Positions 21,571 to 33,894 of a DNA stretch of 64,000 nt are shown here, piece by piece. The notes beneath the pieces were generated by a model that saw nothing but the letters and a program-made list of their open reading frames with translations, was not told where the DNA came from and did not search any database. A program made the translations under genes and the position numbers. Each line of letters starts with the position of its first letter. The stretch's first letter is position 1. This DNA comes from Uranotaenia lowii (lineage: Eukaryota > Arthropoda > Insecta > Diptera > Culicidae). The stretch is taken from contig NC_073692.1 in assembly GCF_029784155.1 (NCBI RefSeq), forward strand, positions 153,542,334 to 153,606,333. The letters are read 5' to 3'.

Positions 21571-24400
21571 TTAAAAAAAACTGCAAGTGTTGATAAGCCT
21601 TATTTATTTATATTACAAAATTTTGAGAGAGTTTATCATTTCAATACAGAGGTGTACTTTATTTAGTGCATTTCATTGGAAAAGATGAACAAACAGCCTA
21701 AAATCAAGAACAGATACATATCATTTCATTTTTAGCATTGCCCAATTGTAAACAATTTTAAGGTGTTTATAATATTCACAACCACACAATCTATTTGAGT
21801 GTTTTTCCGCATTCTACGTTTTTGATCCGAAGGAATAACGGTTAGTAGTAGATATATGTTATTGTAAACTAGTTAACAATTTATATATGCATCTTATTCT
21901 ATCAGTAATTTTAAGTGTTTAGTTATTATTTTGATTTAAATAGCTTGATTTCTGCATAATGAACATTTAATGTGATTTTCAAAAGTGTTCATTAAGCAAA
22001 TTGTTAACCACTCTCTGGAGCCACTTTTTATAACAAAATGCAATATAAACATTTTATTCATTTTTTTTTACTGTTGTGTTATCTATTTTCAGGCAAATCT
22101 TGAAGACAATTCTGGAGAGCAAAAACGGCTATTAGAATATATTGACAGTTCTTTACGAACACTGCCTTACCGAAAAGCCTCTGTCCTAACCTCTTAACAA
22201 GAATGAAACGATTAATTTTATCAAAAGGACGTGCCCAAAACGTGATTTTTCTAAGACAATATTGCCGTTTTCGCCATTTAGTTTTCAATGTTTTTATTTT
22301 GAATGCTACGCAATGGAGCCAGGTCACACAATTTTTCAATATTTATACTCAATTTTTAAAAATCTCATCCTAAAATCATGTTTTTCATATAAGTTAAAGC
22401 CAAATCAAAAATGTTTTGAAAAGTCCTCTTCATATCTCAGTTCAAGTAATAAATTTAACGTTAAATTTATACATGATCAGTAATGACTTCATTCTTCAAG
22501 TCCGCAGTCAATTTGTATAGGTTTGTAATTGTTACTAGTTTGAAAACAACCTGCAGCAATTAAGTTGAAATATGCACATAGTTCTTATAATTTGTAATGA
22601 TTGAATCGTGATATGAAACATTTTTAGCTGCTTAATCACTCACTACAGCCAAAACACCCAAAATTTACAACGATACCATGCTTAGAAACATTACATTTTC
22701 TTCATCTACTGAAATGAAGTTTTTGCATACGCAAGGCGCGTACATGACTCTTAAAAATCTGCAAAGTTGCAATCAATTGTGTAGGAAGCGTTAGTAGTTG
22801 AAAATTGAGTTAAATTATTCAAAAAATAAAAAGCTAATAAATATTCATTTATGTCATCACAACCTGGCAACTTTGATGAGGCCAATTCCAAATCAAGTTT
22901 TGAGGTTATGGCTGAGACTAACCAGCCATCAATACCATAAACCGTATATACCCTTATAGAAGTAATCGAAAACTAATAATTCACGGTTTCTATTTTTTTT
23001 TCTCTGAAAATATGCAACAAACAAAATAGTCAAATTCTTGTCAAATTGAAGCGGCATTACTATTCTAACAGTTACTATACGAACAACTATAACCTTCATT
23101 TGGGTGAGAGCTCAGCTATCAATTTGCCATTGTATCCAGTAGCTGAATGAATCTAAAAATAAGTCTTGTTTATCTCAAAAAATGAGAAGTAAGGTATGAA
23201 CGTGCAAACGAAAAAAAGTTGAATATATTCACTCATTCAAGGAATAATACACTGAATTGGTGCGTGAACTTTTCATCAATAGAAATATGATGTGCGAGCG
23301 AGACACTTATTGATGGCATCGTGTTCACTGGCAGTGAATGAAAGGGTTTAAATGAAAAGGCATGCTTTTAGAATCGAAGAGCATGATGCATTCATTTTAT
23401 TGAGTCATTCTGTTAACGATTTTTGGGAAGAAAAGACGCGCGCCCTTTCGAAGGAAATTGAATATTTTACGTTAAGTTACTACAATCAATACCTTCAGTC
23501 GGCAGATTTGATTTGGTTCATATTGATGGCAATCGGTATGTCAAACTAGATCATTGATATTTTCTGTTATACTCCCTGCATCGAGTATGTAGAACGTAGC
23601 AGCTAAGTTTGTTATCTCATATCCAACCTTTTTTTATTTATGCTCATTGAACTTTCCTCCAAAAGCTCCCTGGAACAATTTGTGTTTTTCGTCAACAATT
23701 TGAATCACTAGTTGATTGATCATGAACATTTGGTCTAATTTCAAACCTTTGAATGACCAAAATAAAATAGGTTTCCAGTTTTAATGCACTGCTCACAAGA
23801 TTTGGGTAAATTAACCCATTCGAGACGGAGGCCTTTTCACGACATTCGTACTCATAGTACTTTACTCTTAGATAACTTTTACGTCGTTTGATTTTCATCA
23901 AAACCATTTCCCAATACATTTTGCCTAACATTTGCGGATTCCATTGGTATAAGAATATTATTTTACCGAGCAATAGTTAACTCACAATGAAAGATTGTTC
24001 TGACAAAGGCACAAAAATTCCATTGCACACACGGTGGGCAATCGGTCTCGAACGGGTTAAGTGAAAATTTGTATTCAGTATTTTTTTGTGTTAATATGAG
24101 ATACTTTGAGTCACGAAACCTGGTTCGAAGCTTTAAAATAATCCCTTATAAATATGGAATTCAGTACAATAATTTCTAAACTTCTAACTCAATGTGTTTA
24201 AATCCGATACTTCTTTCAATATTTCAGTTTGTTTCTTACTTACGATATATCTATAGACATGTATGTATGTATATTTTTTCCAACCATCCAAAAACTAAGA
24301 AAATTCGTTTAAATTAAACTAAAAGAAAAGATCATTTCAAATTATCATCGAATCTCTCGAATTTTCACTTTTTAAATTTTCCAAATTCGACTTACTTCAT
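21571..24400. other. Long AT-rich stretch without recognised features
   Basis: I see only short open frames (up to 93 codons) with no domain, and no bounded inverted or direct repeats. This may be old intronic or intergenic DNA. Confidence 0.4.
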
Positions 24401-24927
24401 CACACTAAAGTTTTGGAACTAGCCCAACATGTCATCTCCAAAACTCACGTGCATTCGTCCCGAATCAGCAGAGAGTGTTCGGCATTAAATCCAGTTAGAA
24501 CTGCCGCGTCATGTGGTCCATTAGTGCTGTTATTGTATTATTTCACCGTGTCACCCAGTCACCCAGTCAGCCAGCCCACGACCACACACGTGGACTATTT
24601 CAGGTTTCAGGTTCGTCACCACCCACACCGTGTGACATCACACCGTTTGACCCCCCTGAGTATCCTGAAGTTATGGACCAGCCTTTGGCAGTAGGTAGTG
24701 ATGAAATGGAGAAGGAAGCTTACAGAAATTGCAATTTCCTCCAACTTGGGAACCATCAATTGAAACCCCCCGGGAGATTGAGTGAGAGCGAAGGGTGGGC
24801 AAAATGCACCGGCACCCTGGTTTTCGTCCTCTTTCACATATAGATACATGTGCACTTCTCTGTGCTGTCAAAAGTGTGTTATGATGTTTTGCAGCAAATG
24901 TAAACTGTACGCCTTTAAAATTGGGAT
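24401..24927. other. GC-richer non-repetitive island
   Basis: Composition is balanced with a short CACCCAGT duplication (about 24547-24565) and overlapping open frames on both strands (24511-24843 plus; 24616-24855 minus). None has a recognisable domain. It is likely unique host sequence; function unknown. Confidence 0.35.
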
Positions 24928-25110
24928 GGGCTGAGTCGATTTGGGGTCATTTTAGAATTTCTCAAACCTTGATGTCTTTAAAGCGTGGTTTGAGTTCAAA
25001 CCAGCTATTGAATGGAGGCATTGGCAAACATTCAATTCAACTTGCATCATTGCTTGTGCCTAGCGAAGCATTGCTTGAAAAGTAGTCATACAATACTTCA
25101 CTAACCTATA
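24928..25110. mobile_element. Left-end fragment of the TIR family seen at 13227-14069
   Basis: GGCTGAGTCGATTTGGGGTC, TTTCTCAAACC and GGTTTGAGTTCAAACCAGCT match the terminal ~85 bp of the 13227-14069 element. After about 25020 the sequence matches, in reverse, the centre of the 21088-21250 element. No right end was found. Confidence 0.55.
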
Positions 25111-26315
25111 TAATAAATTTAAGAATTATTTTGTTCGGGATCTGATAAACTTTTAACAAATCTGTTGAGGCCAATCCCCGAAGACTTGCTGGTTCGAAAT
25201 TAAACGCGGAGTTCCCTGACTTTGATGTTCGGACAGTAATGAAATTACGGCACTTAATTAGTGATATAATCACGAGGAAACTTTAATCAAACATTTAACA
25301 CTCAGCGGTACAAAGAAAACAAGAGCAAAGTGGACTGTATAACGTATGACCGACCCGGATGCTTTATTTCTTAAATCTGATTTGTCTCGTTACCCTGTGG
25401 CTAACAGCAGCCAGTCATTGCAGACCAAGTACATCAGTAATTGCGCATTCTCTTGCCCACACTTCTAGGTACATATACTACTGCACACACGCACTGCTAC
25501 CTGGTAGTTATCATTGCAGATGCGTGCGGCAAGAATACATCTATTGATGCTGCTTATGGGCTGGTGGATTGATAGCACTTTCGTTGCGTTTGACTCGTGC
25601 AGTTGCTGTTTGGCGCGAACAAAATCCTTAAAATGTATATAACAATTAATTTCATTTGTTTTTGAGGCACAATTCAGGTGTTTCCTTATTGTCGGAGTAG
25701 AGCACTTTCACATGAATGGAGCGACCAGATTACAAAATTGCTGGCTGGCACCTTTCTGATTGGTACCTACCCAGGAGCTGCTGACAGAAACCGTTTTGTA
25801 TTGAGGTTAGCTGCGAACGACTAAATTGAGTGGTTTGACGAGTATATGTGGTAATGTGGCTTGGCCACCACACTTCCACTACACAAGTCGTGGGCTTTGC
25901 CAAGGCGTTTAGTTGCGGGAGATTTCAGTATACTATAATTGCGTGTGGATGTCAGATAGCAATTGGTTTCAATCAAGAGGTCAAGTGATGAAATTCTGCT
26001 TATCAATTATCAGAAAGTTACATGGCCTCCAGCAGTGGTAGGTATAGATTGACACGCAATAAGTAATACATACATATATGCTACGAAATTGATAATGACC
26101 TATAAAACGATGAGGAATCGAGAAAGGAACGACCAGGTGTCACAGTTTTGCTTATCGATTATTTAAACCTCATCCGGTCTGGAATGGTCGAATGACAATA
26201 TTCGGAGTTTTATACTTTTTCCAGACGCATCCGAAAAAAAATAATTTAGGGACCCCAATGATTTTTATGGATGCTTCCTGAAAGCACAAACAAAAAATAT
26301 CTCTAAGCAGTTCTA
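25111..26315. other. Unassigned, partly GC-richer sequence
   Basis: Balanced composition at about 25280-25900 suggests unique host DNA. Short open frames show no domain. Nothing is supportable as a gene. Confidence 0.35.
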
Positions 26316-26650
26316 CAGGGTGGGGCAATCGAAGTGCTACATTAAAACTAAAAAATAATTTGATCAAAACAAAAACTTTTTCTTTCAAATTTAATCGGTT
26401 ACACTTCAAAGAAATCTTATTTTCAAAATCCATCGGTAGACGAGTTTTCTAACTTTACTTCTCTGTACAATGCTTTCTTCAACAATTCTTACCACTTTAG
26501 GCCAATTTTTCTTGAATTTTTCAACACTGTCCGCTGGTTTCATGTATTTCCTCAGATTTGCCTTCACCAAGCCCGAAAAGTTTCGATTGGACGAATCTCT
26601 GGAAAGTTTGGTGGGTTCATGTCCTTCGAGATACATGTGACCTTTTTGAC
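26316..26650 (-). pseudogene. DD37E mariner transposase C-terminal relic with 3' TIR
   Basis: On the minus strand one frame reads KDMNPPNFPEIRPIE, the signature around the final catalytic Glu of DD37E mariners (compare NPPNCPNLRPME in the neighbouring element). A +1 change then continues as LVKANLRKYMKPADSVEKFK and KNWPKVVRIVEESIVQRSKV, ending after ILKIRFL near 26406. Downstream, CAGGGTGGGGCAATCGAAGT at about 26318, preceded by TA, looks like the terminal repeat. Everything N-terminal of about 26650 is missing. Confidence 0.75.
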
Positions 26651-26941
26651 CTCACACTACGTTAACCTTCACACGTCGTTCGGCTCAATATGAAAAGAAG
26701 CAAACTTTAAAATCGTCATAACTCTTTTGAAAAAAGCAATTGGAAAAATATGAAATTTGGAACATAAAGGGCGAACACAAAATTATTGCGGCACCGAAAA
26801 TGTCATGCCAATTTTCTTATAATGTTTAGAATCAAGCCAAAATTTTAGGGTAGTTTTATACATATTTTTACTTCAAAAATCAAAAGAAAAGTTAATCGAT
26901 GGAGCCTTGAGTGTAAAATTGAACTCATTTTCACTTGATGT

Positions 26942-27916
26942 TCACAGTGTCATCCGGTACCAGTTTCTCAGTTTTGTTATCCATTTTCTTAACATGCCCT
27001 TCTTGTCTTTAACTGCTTTCTTGCTCTTCCGAAATTCCCGCTTCATTATTGCCCAGTACTGCTCCATCGGGCGCAGGTTCGGACAGTTTGGCGGATTCAT
27101 GTCCTTTGGAACAAAATGGACAGAATTAGCCTCATACCACTCCAGGACACTTTTAGAATAGTGGCATGATGCCAAATCTGGTCAAAGTAGCGGAGCTTCG
27201 TCGTTTTGCTGCAAGAACGGCAAAAGTCGCTTCTCGAGCAACTCAGTTTTGTAGATCTCGCCACTTACTGTGCCATTTTTCACGAAAGGGTCATTTCTCA
27301 TTCCGCAGGAGCAGATGGCCTACCAAACGATATATTTGGAGGTGAACTTCAACATTTTCTTCTTCTTAAATTTGTCGTCCACATCGAACTTGCTCTTGCT
27401 GGGGAAAATTCCAACCCAGCAATTTGCTTAAAATCGGCTTTGATATACGTTTCGTCGTCCATCACACAGCAGCCATATTTTGACAGCATCTCCTCGTAGA
27501 GCTTCCGTGCCCGAGTTTAAGCCGTCGATTGTTGACGCTCATCGCGGTTTGGGAAATTCTGTACCTTGTTTGTATGTAGTCCAGCTCTCTTCTTTGCATT
27601 TTGGCCGTAGCCCTGCGACATGTCGATCTTTTTAGCCAAATCACGGCTTGAGACGTTAGGGTTAGCCTAAATTATCCGTTTCACCCTTCCCTCTGTCTTT
27701 TTGTGCTCCTGGTTTTCTTCCAGCTCCTTTGCCATGATCCAACGTCAACCGTTCCTGGAACGGCTTCAACACTCTGGAGATGGTTGAATGGTGAATGTTC
27801 AACATTTTTCCAACTGCCGGTGCAAGAGAGGTCAGGAAATTCCAGGTGTTAGGAAAAAATTTTTGTTCTCTCGACTCGCATTGGTTCACCTCCATTTTCG
27901 TTAAATCGAAAAACAA
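26942..27916 (-). pseudogene. DD37E mariner transposase pseudogene
   Basis: This was the transposase that cuts and pastes the element at TA sites. The N-terminal frame (27916-27662) shows an HTH-like region with LNIHHSTISRVLKPFQERLT followed by a basic GRKPG linker. The first catalytic Asp lies in CCVMDDETYIKADF (codons near 27455). The second is in PDLASCHYSK near 27165. The last catalytic residue is in NPPNCPNLRPMEQYW near 27063. Exactly 37 residues separate the second Asp and the Glu. A TGA replaces the Trp expected just before PDLAS, and frameshifts or stops break the middle third. It is inactive. DD37E mariners are best known from mosquitoes, which supports the host assignment. Confidence 0.9.
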
Positions 27917-28029
27917 GGCTTCGAGTTTGACAGCATGTTAACAATAAACGTCAATGAGAGAGTGTGCAAAATTTAGTTGATTTTTACCCAATGGTAAAAA
28001 AGTTATGCCCTGTTGAATGTGTCGAAATA

Positions 28030-28881
28030 GGGGAACATGCCCTATTATGCGCCACCTAAGCGAATCGCTGATTTTCTATGTATTCCACGTACAAATAGTG
28101 TTAAAAATGGGTGTAATCGTTGAAGAAAAGTGTTTTCTACAAATACCTATGATTTTTATTACTCAAATTGCTATAGTTGCTTCAAAACCTTGATTTTAAA
28201 AAACCATATTTAAAGCCACAGAACAAAACTGTGTTGCAAATACGCGCCGCGGTGTATTCAATACGCGCCTAGCAGCCGAACACACCCGAGAGCAGCCGAA
28301 GACTGAAAACACACCAAACTTACAGACACTTTGACTGAAAAGAACATCAAAATGGACTAATCAAAATTTAAAAAAAAAATTAAAAGTAGATTTTTTGGGC
28401 TGAATTAACGCTCAAAATATGGTTTTAGACTTTTTGTTCATTTTCAATAAAAATTGGCCTTTTTGAAAAATTAATGCTATTTTCAGCCTACTACGATTGG
28501 CGCGTTATAACGAGCGCATGGGCCGTGATAGAACATACCCATAAAAAGCATACCTTAGCGAGTTCAGTATGATTTTTTAGCATAAAATCATAGTTTAGAT
28601 TCTCCTCTATCGAAGTGTCAGAAAATATTGTATTAATCGTTTTTCTCTGCTTGGTGACACCTTATTGAAAGTGTTTTAAAATTTAGATCGAAGTGGAGAT
28701 AAAACTAAATTGTGAAACTATCACGACACAGGGGCATTTTAACGAAAAATGCATACTTGCCAAGACCAATCACAGCATTTAAAACAAATTGGTAATATTT
28801 TGCAGGCTTAAAATGTTCCAGATTCTTCAAAACAAGGGTGGCGCGTATTAGCCACATGGGGCGTTATATGAACTTTTCCCC
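28030..28881. mobile_element. 852-bp TA-flanked MITE nested in the mariner TIR
   Basis: GGGGAACATGCCCTATTATG at the left and, in reverse, GGGGAAAAGTTCATATAACG at the right form TIRs flanked by TA (28028-28029, 28882-28883). GCGCCACC near the left end and GTGGCGCG near the right extend the inverted match. It encodes nothing recognisable. Its insertion point inside the mariner terminal repeat makes it younger than that mariner. Confidence 0.88.
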
Positions 28882-28983
28882 TAATTTCATGTTCGCCCTT
28901 TATTTCACTATATTCTGTCAGGGCTTTTTAGTTTTGATATGAGTAGGCTTATCTATAATTTCTAGATATAATTATTTTTGGTA

Positions 28984-29925
28984 CCGTAAACTGGAGAAAC
29001 TTTGATCAGCGGGGAAATTTTGATCAACATGAAATTTTTGCAGATAATCATCATTAACTAAGTATAAAGTATAAAGTTAAAATATCTGAAAACTGTTTAC
29101 TACGTTTGAAAGCATATAAATTGAGTTACAAATAAGCTAAATTTGGTTTTTATTAGGAGATTTTTAATCTTACTTAAAATGTAATTTTAAAATCTTAAAA
29201 TATCTGGTTTTTTGAAGGCTCACAAACAAACATCTCTTCTGATCAAATTGAAGCATTTAGGAGCAAATGGGTTGTTTAATGTGAAAGTTCAACTTTTTTC
29301 TTGGTTTAGGTTTAGTTTGAGTGTTATTTTATGGTCATTTGATGATAATTTTTGGATGTTGAAAAAAAACGGTAATTTTCCATTAAAAAGCCTGTATAGA
29401 AAAAATGGTTAAAAAACCTATCAAATGATTAAGTTTGAAGAAAACAAGAACATGGGAACAGTGCGAGGCCTTAGGGAATTGCATGAACGTAAAATTTCAT
29501 TTGTTTTTTAGGCCAAAAAATATTGAAAAATTGCCCCTAAATGTATGCAGCAACATTGTTCATCTTTTGAGTATATTTGTTTTTGAAAGAAAACGTTGAA
29601 AAATTCATTTGAGTCTAAAAAAAATTACTGTTATCGATGTTTCGAGCCTTCTTTGCTAAATGGCATCAGAACAATAAATTTGAAGATGTTGAGATACGTA
29701 AAAACCATTGTGATCAAAGTTTCCCCGAAACTCGAGGTCAGGTTTTGTAACAAACATTTAATTATTACCACCAATGTCGTTTGAATTAACTGCAATCAAT
29801 ATCATGTTTAATACTCCTCACCTCAGTAAGTGTTTTAAAGCTTTTAGGTGTTACGAAAAAGCAAACCCCTTCCAAAATATTCAAAAATAAATGAAAACAG
29901 AGATCAAAGTTCCACCAGTTTACGG
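28984..29925 (+). mobile_element. 942-bp CCGTAAACTGG-family element (long copy)
   Basis: CCGTAAACTGG and CCAGTTTACGG are inverted and flanked by TA (28982-28983, 29926-29927). The left end has GAAACTTTGATCAGCGGGG and a second TTTGATCAACATG; the right side has TGATCAAAGTTTCCCCG and GAGATCAAAGTTCCACC. No transposase-like frame exists (the longest internal frame is 66 codons). The 276-bp copy at 10922-11197 derives from this type by internal deletion. Confidence 0.85.
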
Positions 29926-30060
29926 TAACTTAGTTCCAAATTCATCTCTGGAGTCTGTTAAAGATTGAAATACTCATTTTATGCTACAATTGTTGAAAAT
30001 TTATATGTTTTTTAAAGTGTGTTAATGTTCCTAATTTGGCACTTATTTTTCCCTATTATA

Positions 30061-30349
30061 AACATATGTGTTCCGAGGAAAACCACCTAAGGTTCCAGTG
30101 AGACATGTACTAGCTGTGCTAGATTTGGACTACATGTTTGAAATCTACTCTTTTCTAAAAGATATTGATCTTCCCTATAATTCTATTTTATTTTCATTTT
30201 CCCTTTCTATCTTCTTTCTTCTTCTAAAAAAAAAGTGCTTAGCTAAGAAAACGATTGGAAAAACAAAAAAGGGAGTTTGGCTCCTTGAAACTTAAATGTA
30301 TGAGTCGTTTCAAATAAAGAATTATTGAAAAAAAAAACATATGGGTTCC
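30061..30349 (+). mobile_element. 5'-truncated Jockey-like retrotransposon 3' tail with TSD
   Basis: The insert 30075-30335 ends GGCTCCTTGAAACTT, TGAGTCGTTTCAAATAAA and an A-run. It is flanked by AACATATGTGTTCC and AACATATGGGTTCC (one mismatch in 14). The same 3' terminus occurs at 45393-45621. Only untranslated 3' sequence is present. The clade name is inferred from A-tail style and general resemblance. Confidence 0.75.
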
Positions 30350-30696
30350 TAATTATGGACCTATGAAGGAAAAGTGTATCGGCGTACCCACATGGCACAT
30401 GGCTCTGATTCTTATTATTTTTATGAGATAAATCTTAAGACTCATCGTTTAATCAAGACTTTTATAACTGTTTCGGAATATGAATAGAAAACGGGTCTAA
30501 TAAAATCATATATATCATATATTATTATATTTGAATAAGGAGAAAGTTCAAAGTTATTTATACAAATAAGTTTATAACGTATTTATTTTATTCAGTCTTT
30601 TTTTAGTTTTCCCGTGAATTTTTTCTATTTTTTTTTTTTGCTCAGTCTTTCTTCAATCGTCTTCACTGGTCAGACAAGAAGGTTTTTTTATTGTAT
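30350..30696. other. Unassigned AT-rich sequence
   Basis: Nothing recognisable. Confidence 0.4.
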
Positions 30697-32371
30697 ACTA
30701 GCTGACCCGGTGTGCTTTGCTACACCTTTCAAAATCGAATGATATTTTCAGAATTTACTCAAATTTTTACTGTTTTGTTGGCTTTATTTTAAGTCAAATT
30801 ATAACATAATTCATAAGCAACCGCTATAAAATGAGAGCTGCAGCTGGAGTTTCGAATGGCAATCCAAAAATAACTTAAACTTATATTCTGAATCTTGATC
30901 CATAAATTTGTGTTAAAGATCTGATAATTTTAATCTGTTTCTTTAAGCTTCGCCCTAAAAAAGGAGGGTCTCAAATAAACCGTACGCAAATAATCCAACT
31001 GATAAAATATGGTTGTTTTTGCTTGATATATTCTGGATTTATGCTAGAAAACTGATAAAAGAGCCCCCCCCCTGTCCTTCCCTCCCCCTGCTGAATGGGG
31101 GGTGATCTTTAATAATCATACCCATTTTATTCATTCCCAAAAATCTTTTTGTATCAAATATTGTTAAATTGGTTGAAAAGTTTTTAAGCTTAACAACAAA
31201 TTTATATGGAACCCCCTCCTTTTTTCTCCTCTCTACACTGTAAAGCGAAAGGGTCTACAACAATCGTAGAAACATATCTCGTAAACAAGTACCTTCTCCA
31301 TGCCACATTTGTTTCCATTTGTTGGCTTCGTTAGCATAAATTGAGAACTAATGCTAACAAAATTGTATAGGGCTAACCTCCCTCCTCCCATGTACCTACT
31401 CACTGAATATAGTTGCTAGATCAGCTCTCCAGTTATACTGAAAACTGTAAGGGAGACCTCTTCTCTCCCTTTTCATCCACCTTTTTGAAGGTGTGAGGGA
31501 TACGAAATATTCATAGAAGCATTTCTCGTACTCAAATATCATTCCATGCCAAGTTGTTGTAGTTCTTGTGTTATGCAATAAAATTTTAATGAAACTTCCC
31601 TCCCTCTTTCCTTTCTCCCCGCTGGAAGAAGCAAGGAATCTCAAACAATCATTAGAACATGTCACGTTCCCAAACATCCGCCCATGCCAAATTTGGTTCC
31701 GTTTGCTTGATTAGTTTTTGAGTTATGTAAAAAATTAAAAAGAGGGCCCCTCCCCCCTTTATATCTCTCTGCTGGAAAGAGGGATGGGTCTCAAATAATC
31801 ATTGAAATATTATTCGTATCCAAATACCTTCCCATGCCAAATTTGGTTCCATTTGCTTTATTAGTTGTTGAGTTATGTAAAAAAATATGAAAGAGGCCCC
31901 TCCCCCTTTCAACTGCTGGGAGGGAGGGGCTTCAAATAATCATTGAAATATTTTTCATATCAAAATACCTTCCCATGCCAAATTTGGTTCCAATATATTG
32001 ATTAGTTTTCGAGTTATATAAACAATTCTAAGGTAACCCCCCTCCCCCTTCTTATCACACCACTGAAAGGAGGGAGGGGTACCTAATATTCATTGAAATA
32101 TTCCCCGTTCCCAAATACCACCTCATGTCAAATTTGATACCATTTGCTTGATGGGTTGTCGAGTTATGCAAAAAATTGTCTTTTATTTGGGAGGCCCCTC
32201 CCCCCCTTCCTGTTAGGGGAAGGGGTCCCAAACCAGAATAGGAACCTTCCCCGGCCTCCATTACCCCCACCTGCCAAGTTTCACGTAAATCGGTTTAGTA
32301 GTTTCCGAGTCTATAGGGAACAGACAGAAAGACAGACAGACAGACAGAAATTCATTTTTATATATATAGAT
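30697..32371 (+). mobile_element. Long interspersed repeat with ~150-bp internal units and (CAGA)n tail, copy B
   Basis: It is co-linear with copy A (1884-3528). It starts CTAGCTGACCCGGTGTGCTT, followed by six or seven degenerate ~150-bp units with C-run/G-run pairs, CCAAATTTGGTTCC and GAGTTATG blocks. Then come CCAAGTTTCACGTAAATCGG, GAGTCTATAGGGAACAGACA, a short CAGA array and ATTCATTTTTATATATATAG. At 1,675 bp against 1,645 bp, the two copies preserve unit number and order, implying the tandem structure existed before dispersal. Confidence 0.72.
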
Positions 32372-33308
32372 TTTAAACTCAAAACACTAGCTTGAAAAAG
32401 AAAATGTCGTTTGATCTCCGATAGAAAATTAATGTACTTTTAAACTTATTTTGTAGCGTCGCGTTCTATAAAACCTGGCAAAAATATGTTTTCGATATTT
32501 CAATTCAAAAGTACTCTAAAGTAAAAAGAAACTATCATGTTTCAACTTAAAACCATTTATTTTATAATTCGTTTAAAATACAGATAATATAAAGTAAGTT
32601 TTAACATTTTTACGTCAATAATAGTATTTTCGTTTATTGACAGTGGCAACCTAGTTACCGACGAGTTTTGCCCTAGCTGCTGTTATTGTGTTCGTTTATT
32701 AATTCAGAAGTCCACTAGTTTTGCCCGAGATTTGAACCTCAAGCAGGCGGTTGCACCCCGTAAAAGTTGTCAGTGTTGGGGGTAAACATAAGTGTGAGTA
32801 TAGCAACCATACATTTGCATCGTCCCGGGTAACGATTCTGTTTGTATATTCAGAAAAAGTTTTGCCCCGCGCTTGTGGAAAAAACGAAAACGGCATAAGA
32901 TTCATGTCAGAAGCGTGCTTTTATATAGTTTGGAACGTGCCCATAATTAGGAACACACTGTAAAAAGTGTTCCTCTTTATGGACATACCATTTTTTTAAG
33001 TTTTTTCTTTTACTTTTACCCTTACTTTATTTGAAATAAACATTCTTCTTTAACATTAGTGTGATTTTTATTATTTTACTCTTATTTTCTTCAAAGATTT
33101 ATAATTTTAACTTAATATCAGGATTCAAAACACAAATTTATAAAAATAACTTAAAATACATTAATAATAATTTATGATTCAACATTCAGAAATTATTTCA
33201 TGGATTCATAAAACTAGGTTTCGAATTGTGAGGTCTTAACTTATTTTCAACAACAGGACACACCCAAAACTTGGTTGAACACTACATGATTTTTTAAATA
33301 TCGGCAGT
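32372..33308. other. Unassigned sequence; possible decayed LTR
   Basis: A moderately GC-richer block at about 32640-32950 has no recognised coding content. AAATAAACATTC at about 33036 could be a poly-A signal region, but no LTR pair was found. Confidence 0.35.
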
Positions 33309-33890
33309 CTATATATACATCCGAGGTAGTCGGAGAGGGGCCACCTCGGATAAGTCAAACCTCGGATTTCACGAAATACATTGACTAACTCTATCCTTTT
33401 GCTCTGGTTTGCATATAATTCAGGCGCATATCTGGGTAAATACTTGGATTTTGTTATGTTATTTCATCGACATATTTTGGTATATTGAACTTTAGCCCCC
33501 CGGAAACATTGAATCAATAGCAAAACAAAATATCAGGAAGGTAGAATACAATTTAACATGGATTTCGATTGAAAATTGAGGCCCGGATAACGCGGAAGCT
33601 CGGATAAGCGTTTCCAGAATTTTTCCCGCACGTATACGGACCTGGAATATCCGGGCTATTTGAATTGAAAACTTGGCAAAATCCGGACTGTTGACTCAAA
33701 AAAAATTCAAAACTTGTTTAAAAAATTTCGTTTTTGGTCGCAGAAATAAATATTCATAGCTACTCGGTTTCAGTTTTTCTTTTTTTTGCAAACAAAATAA
33801 AAAAAATCCAGGCAACCGGACGGGGCCGGATCGTTTTTTAAATTTTTGTACTAAATATCCAAGTTCGGTTAGAACCGGGCAATCTGATAA
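33309..33890. repeat. Repeat block with CCTCGGATAA and CCGGGCAA motifs
   Basis: GGCCACCTCGGATAAGTCAA and ACCTCGGATTTC at about 33340, then AAGCTCGGATAAGCG at about 33596, recall pogo-type termini, though no inverted partner is present. From about 33640 the sequence shares AAAATCCGG, CCAGGCAACCGG and AACCGGGCAATCTGATAA with 43912-44330. This looks like two merged, degenerate transposon remnants. Confidence 0.45.
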
Positions 33891-33894
33891 GCTC

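Larger units (their letters stand above)
26767..28900 (-). mobile_element. DD37E mariner element, interrupted by a MITE in its 5' TIR
   Basis: The ends AAGGGCGAACACAAAATTAT and (in reverse, from 28900) AAGGGCGAACATGAAAT face each other and are flanked by TA (26765-26766, 28901-28902). The right TIR is split by the MITE at 28030-28881. Removing that MITE and one TA restores a terminal repeat that continues matching the left TIR through ATTATT.CG.CAC. Without the insertion the element is 1,280 bp, a typical mariner length. It carries one decayed transposase gene. Confidence 0.92.

Noticed and set aside
33309..33620. A complete pogo-type transposon
   Set aside because: CCTCGGATAA motifs occur in direct rather than inverted orientation, and no right terminus or transposase is present.
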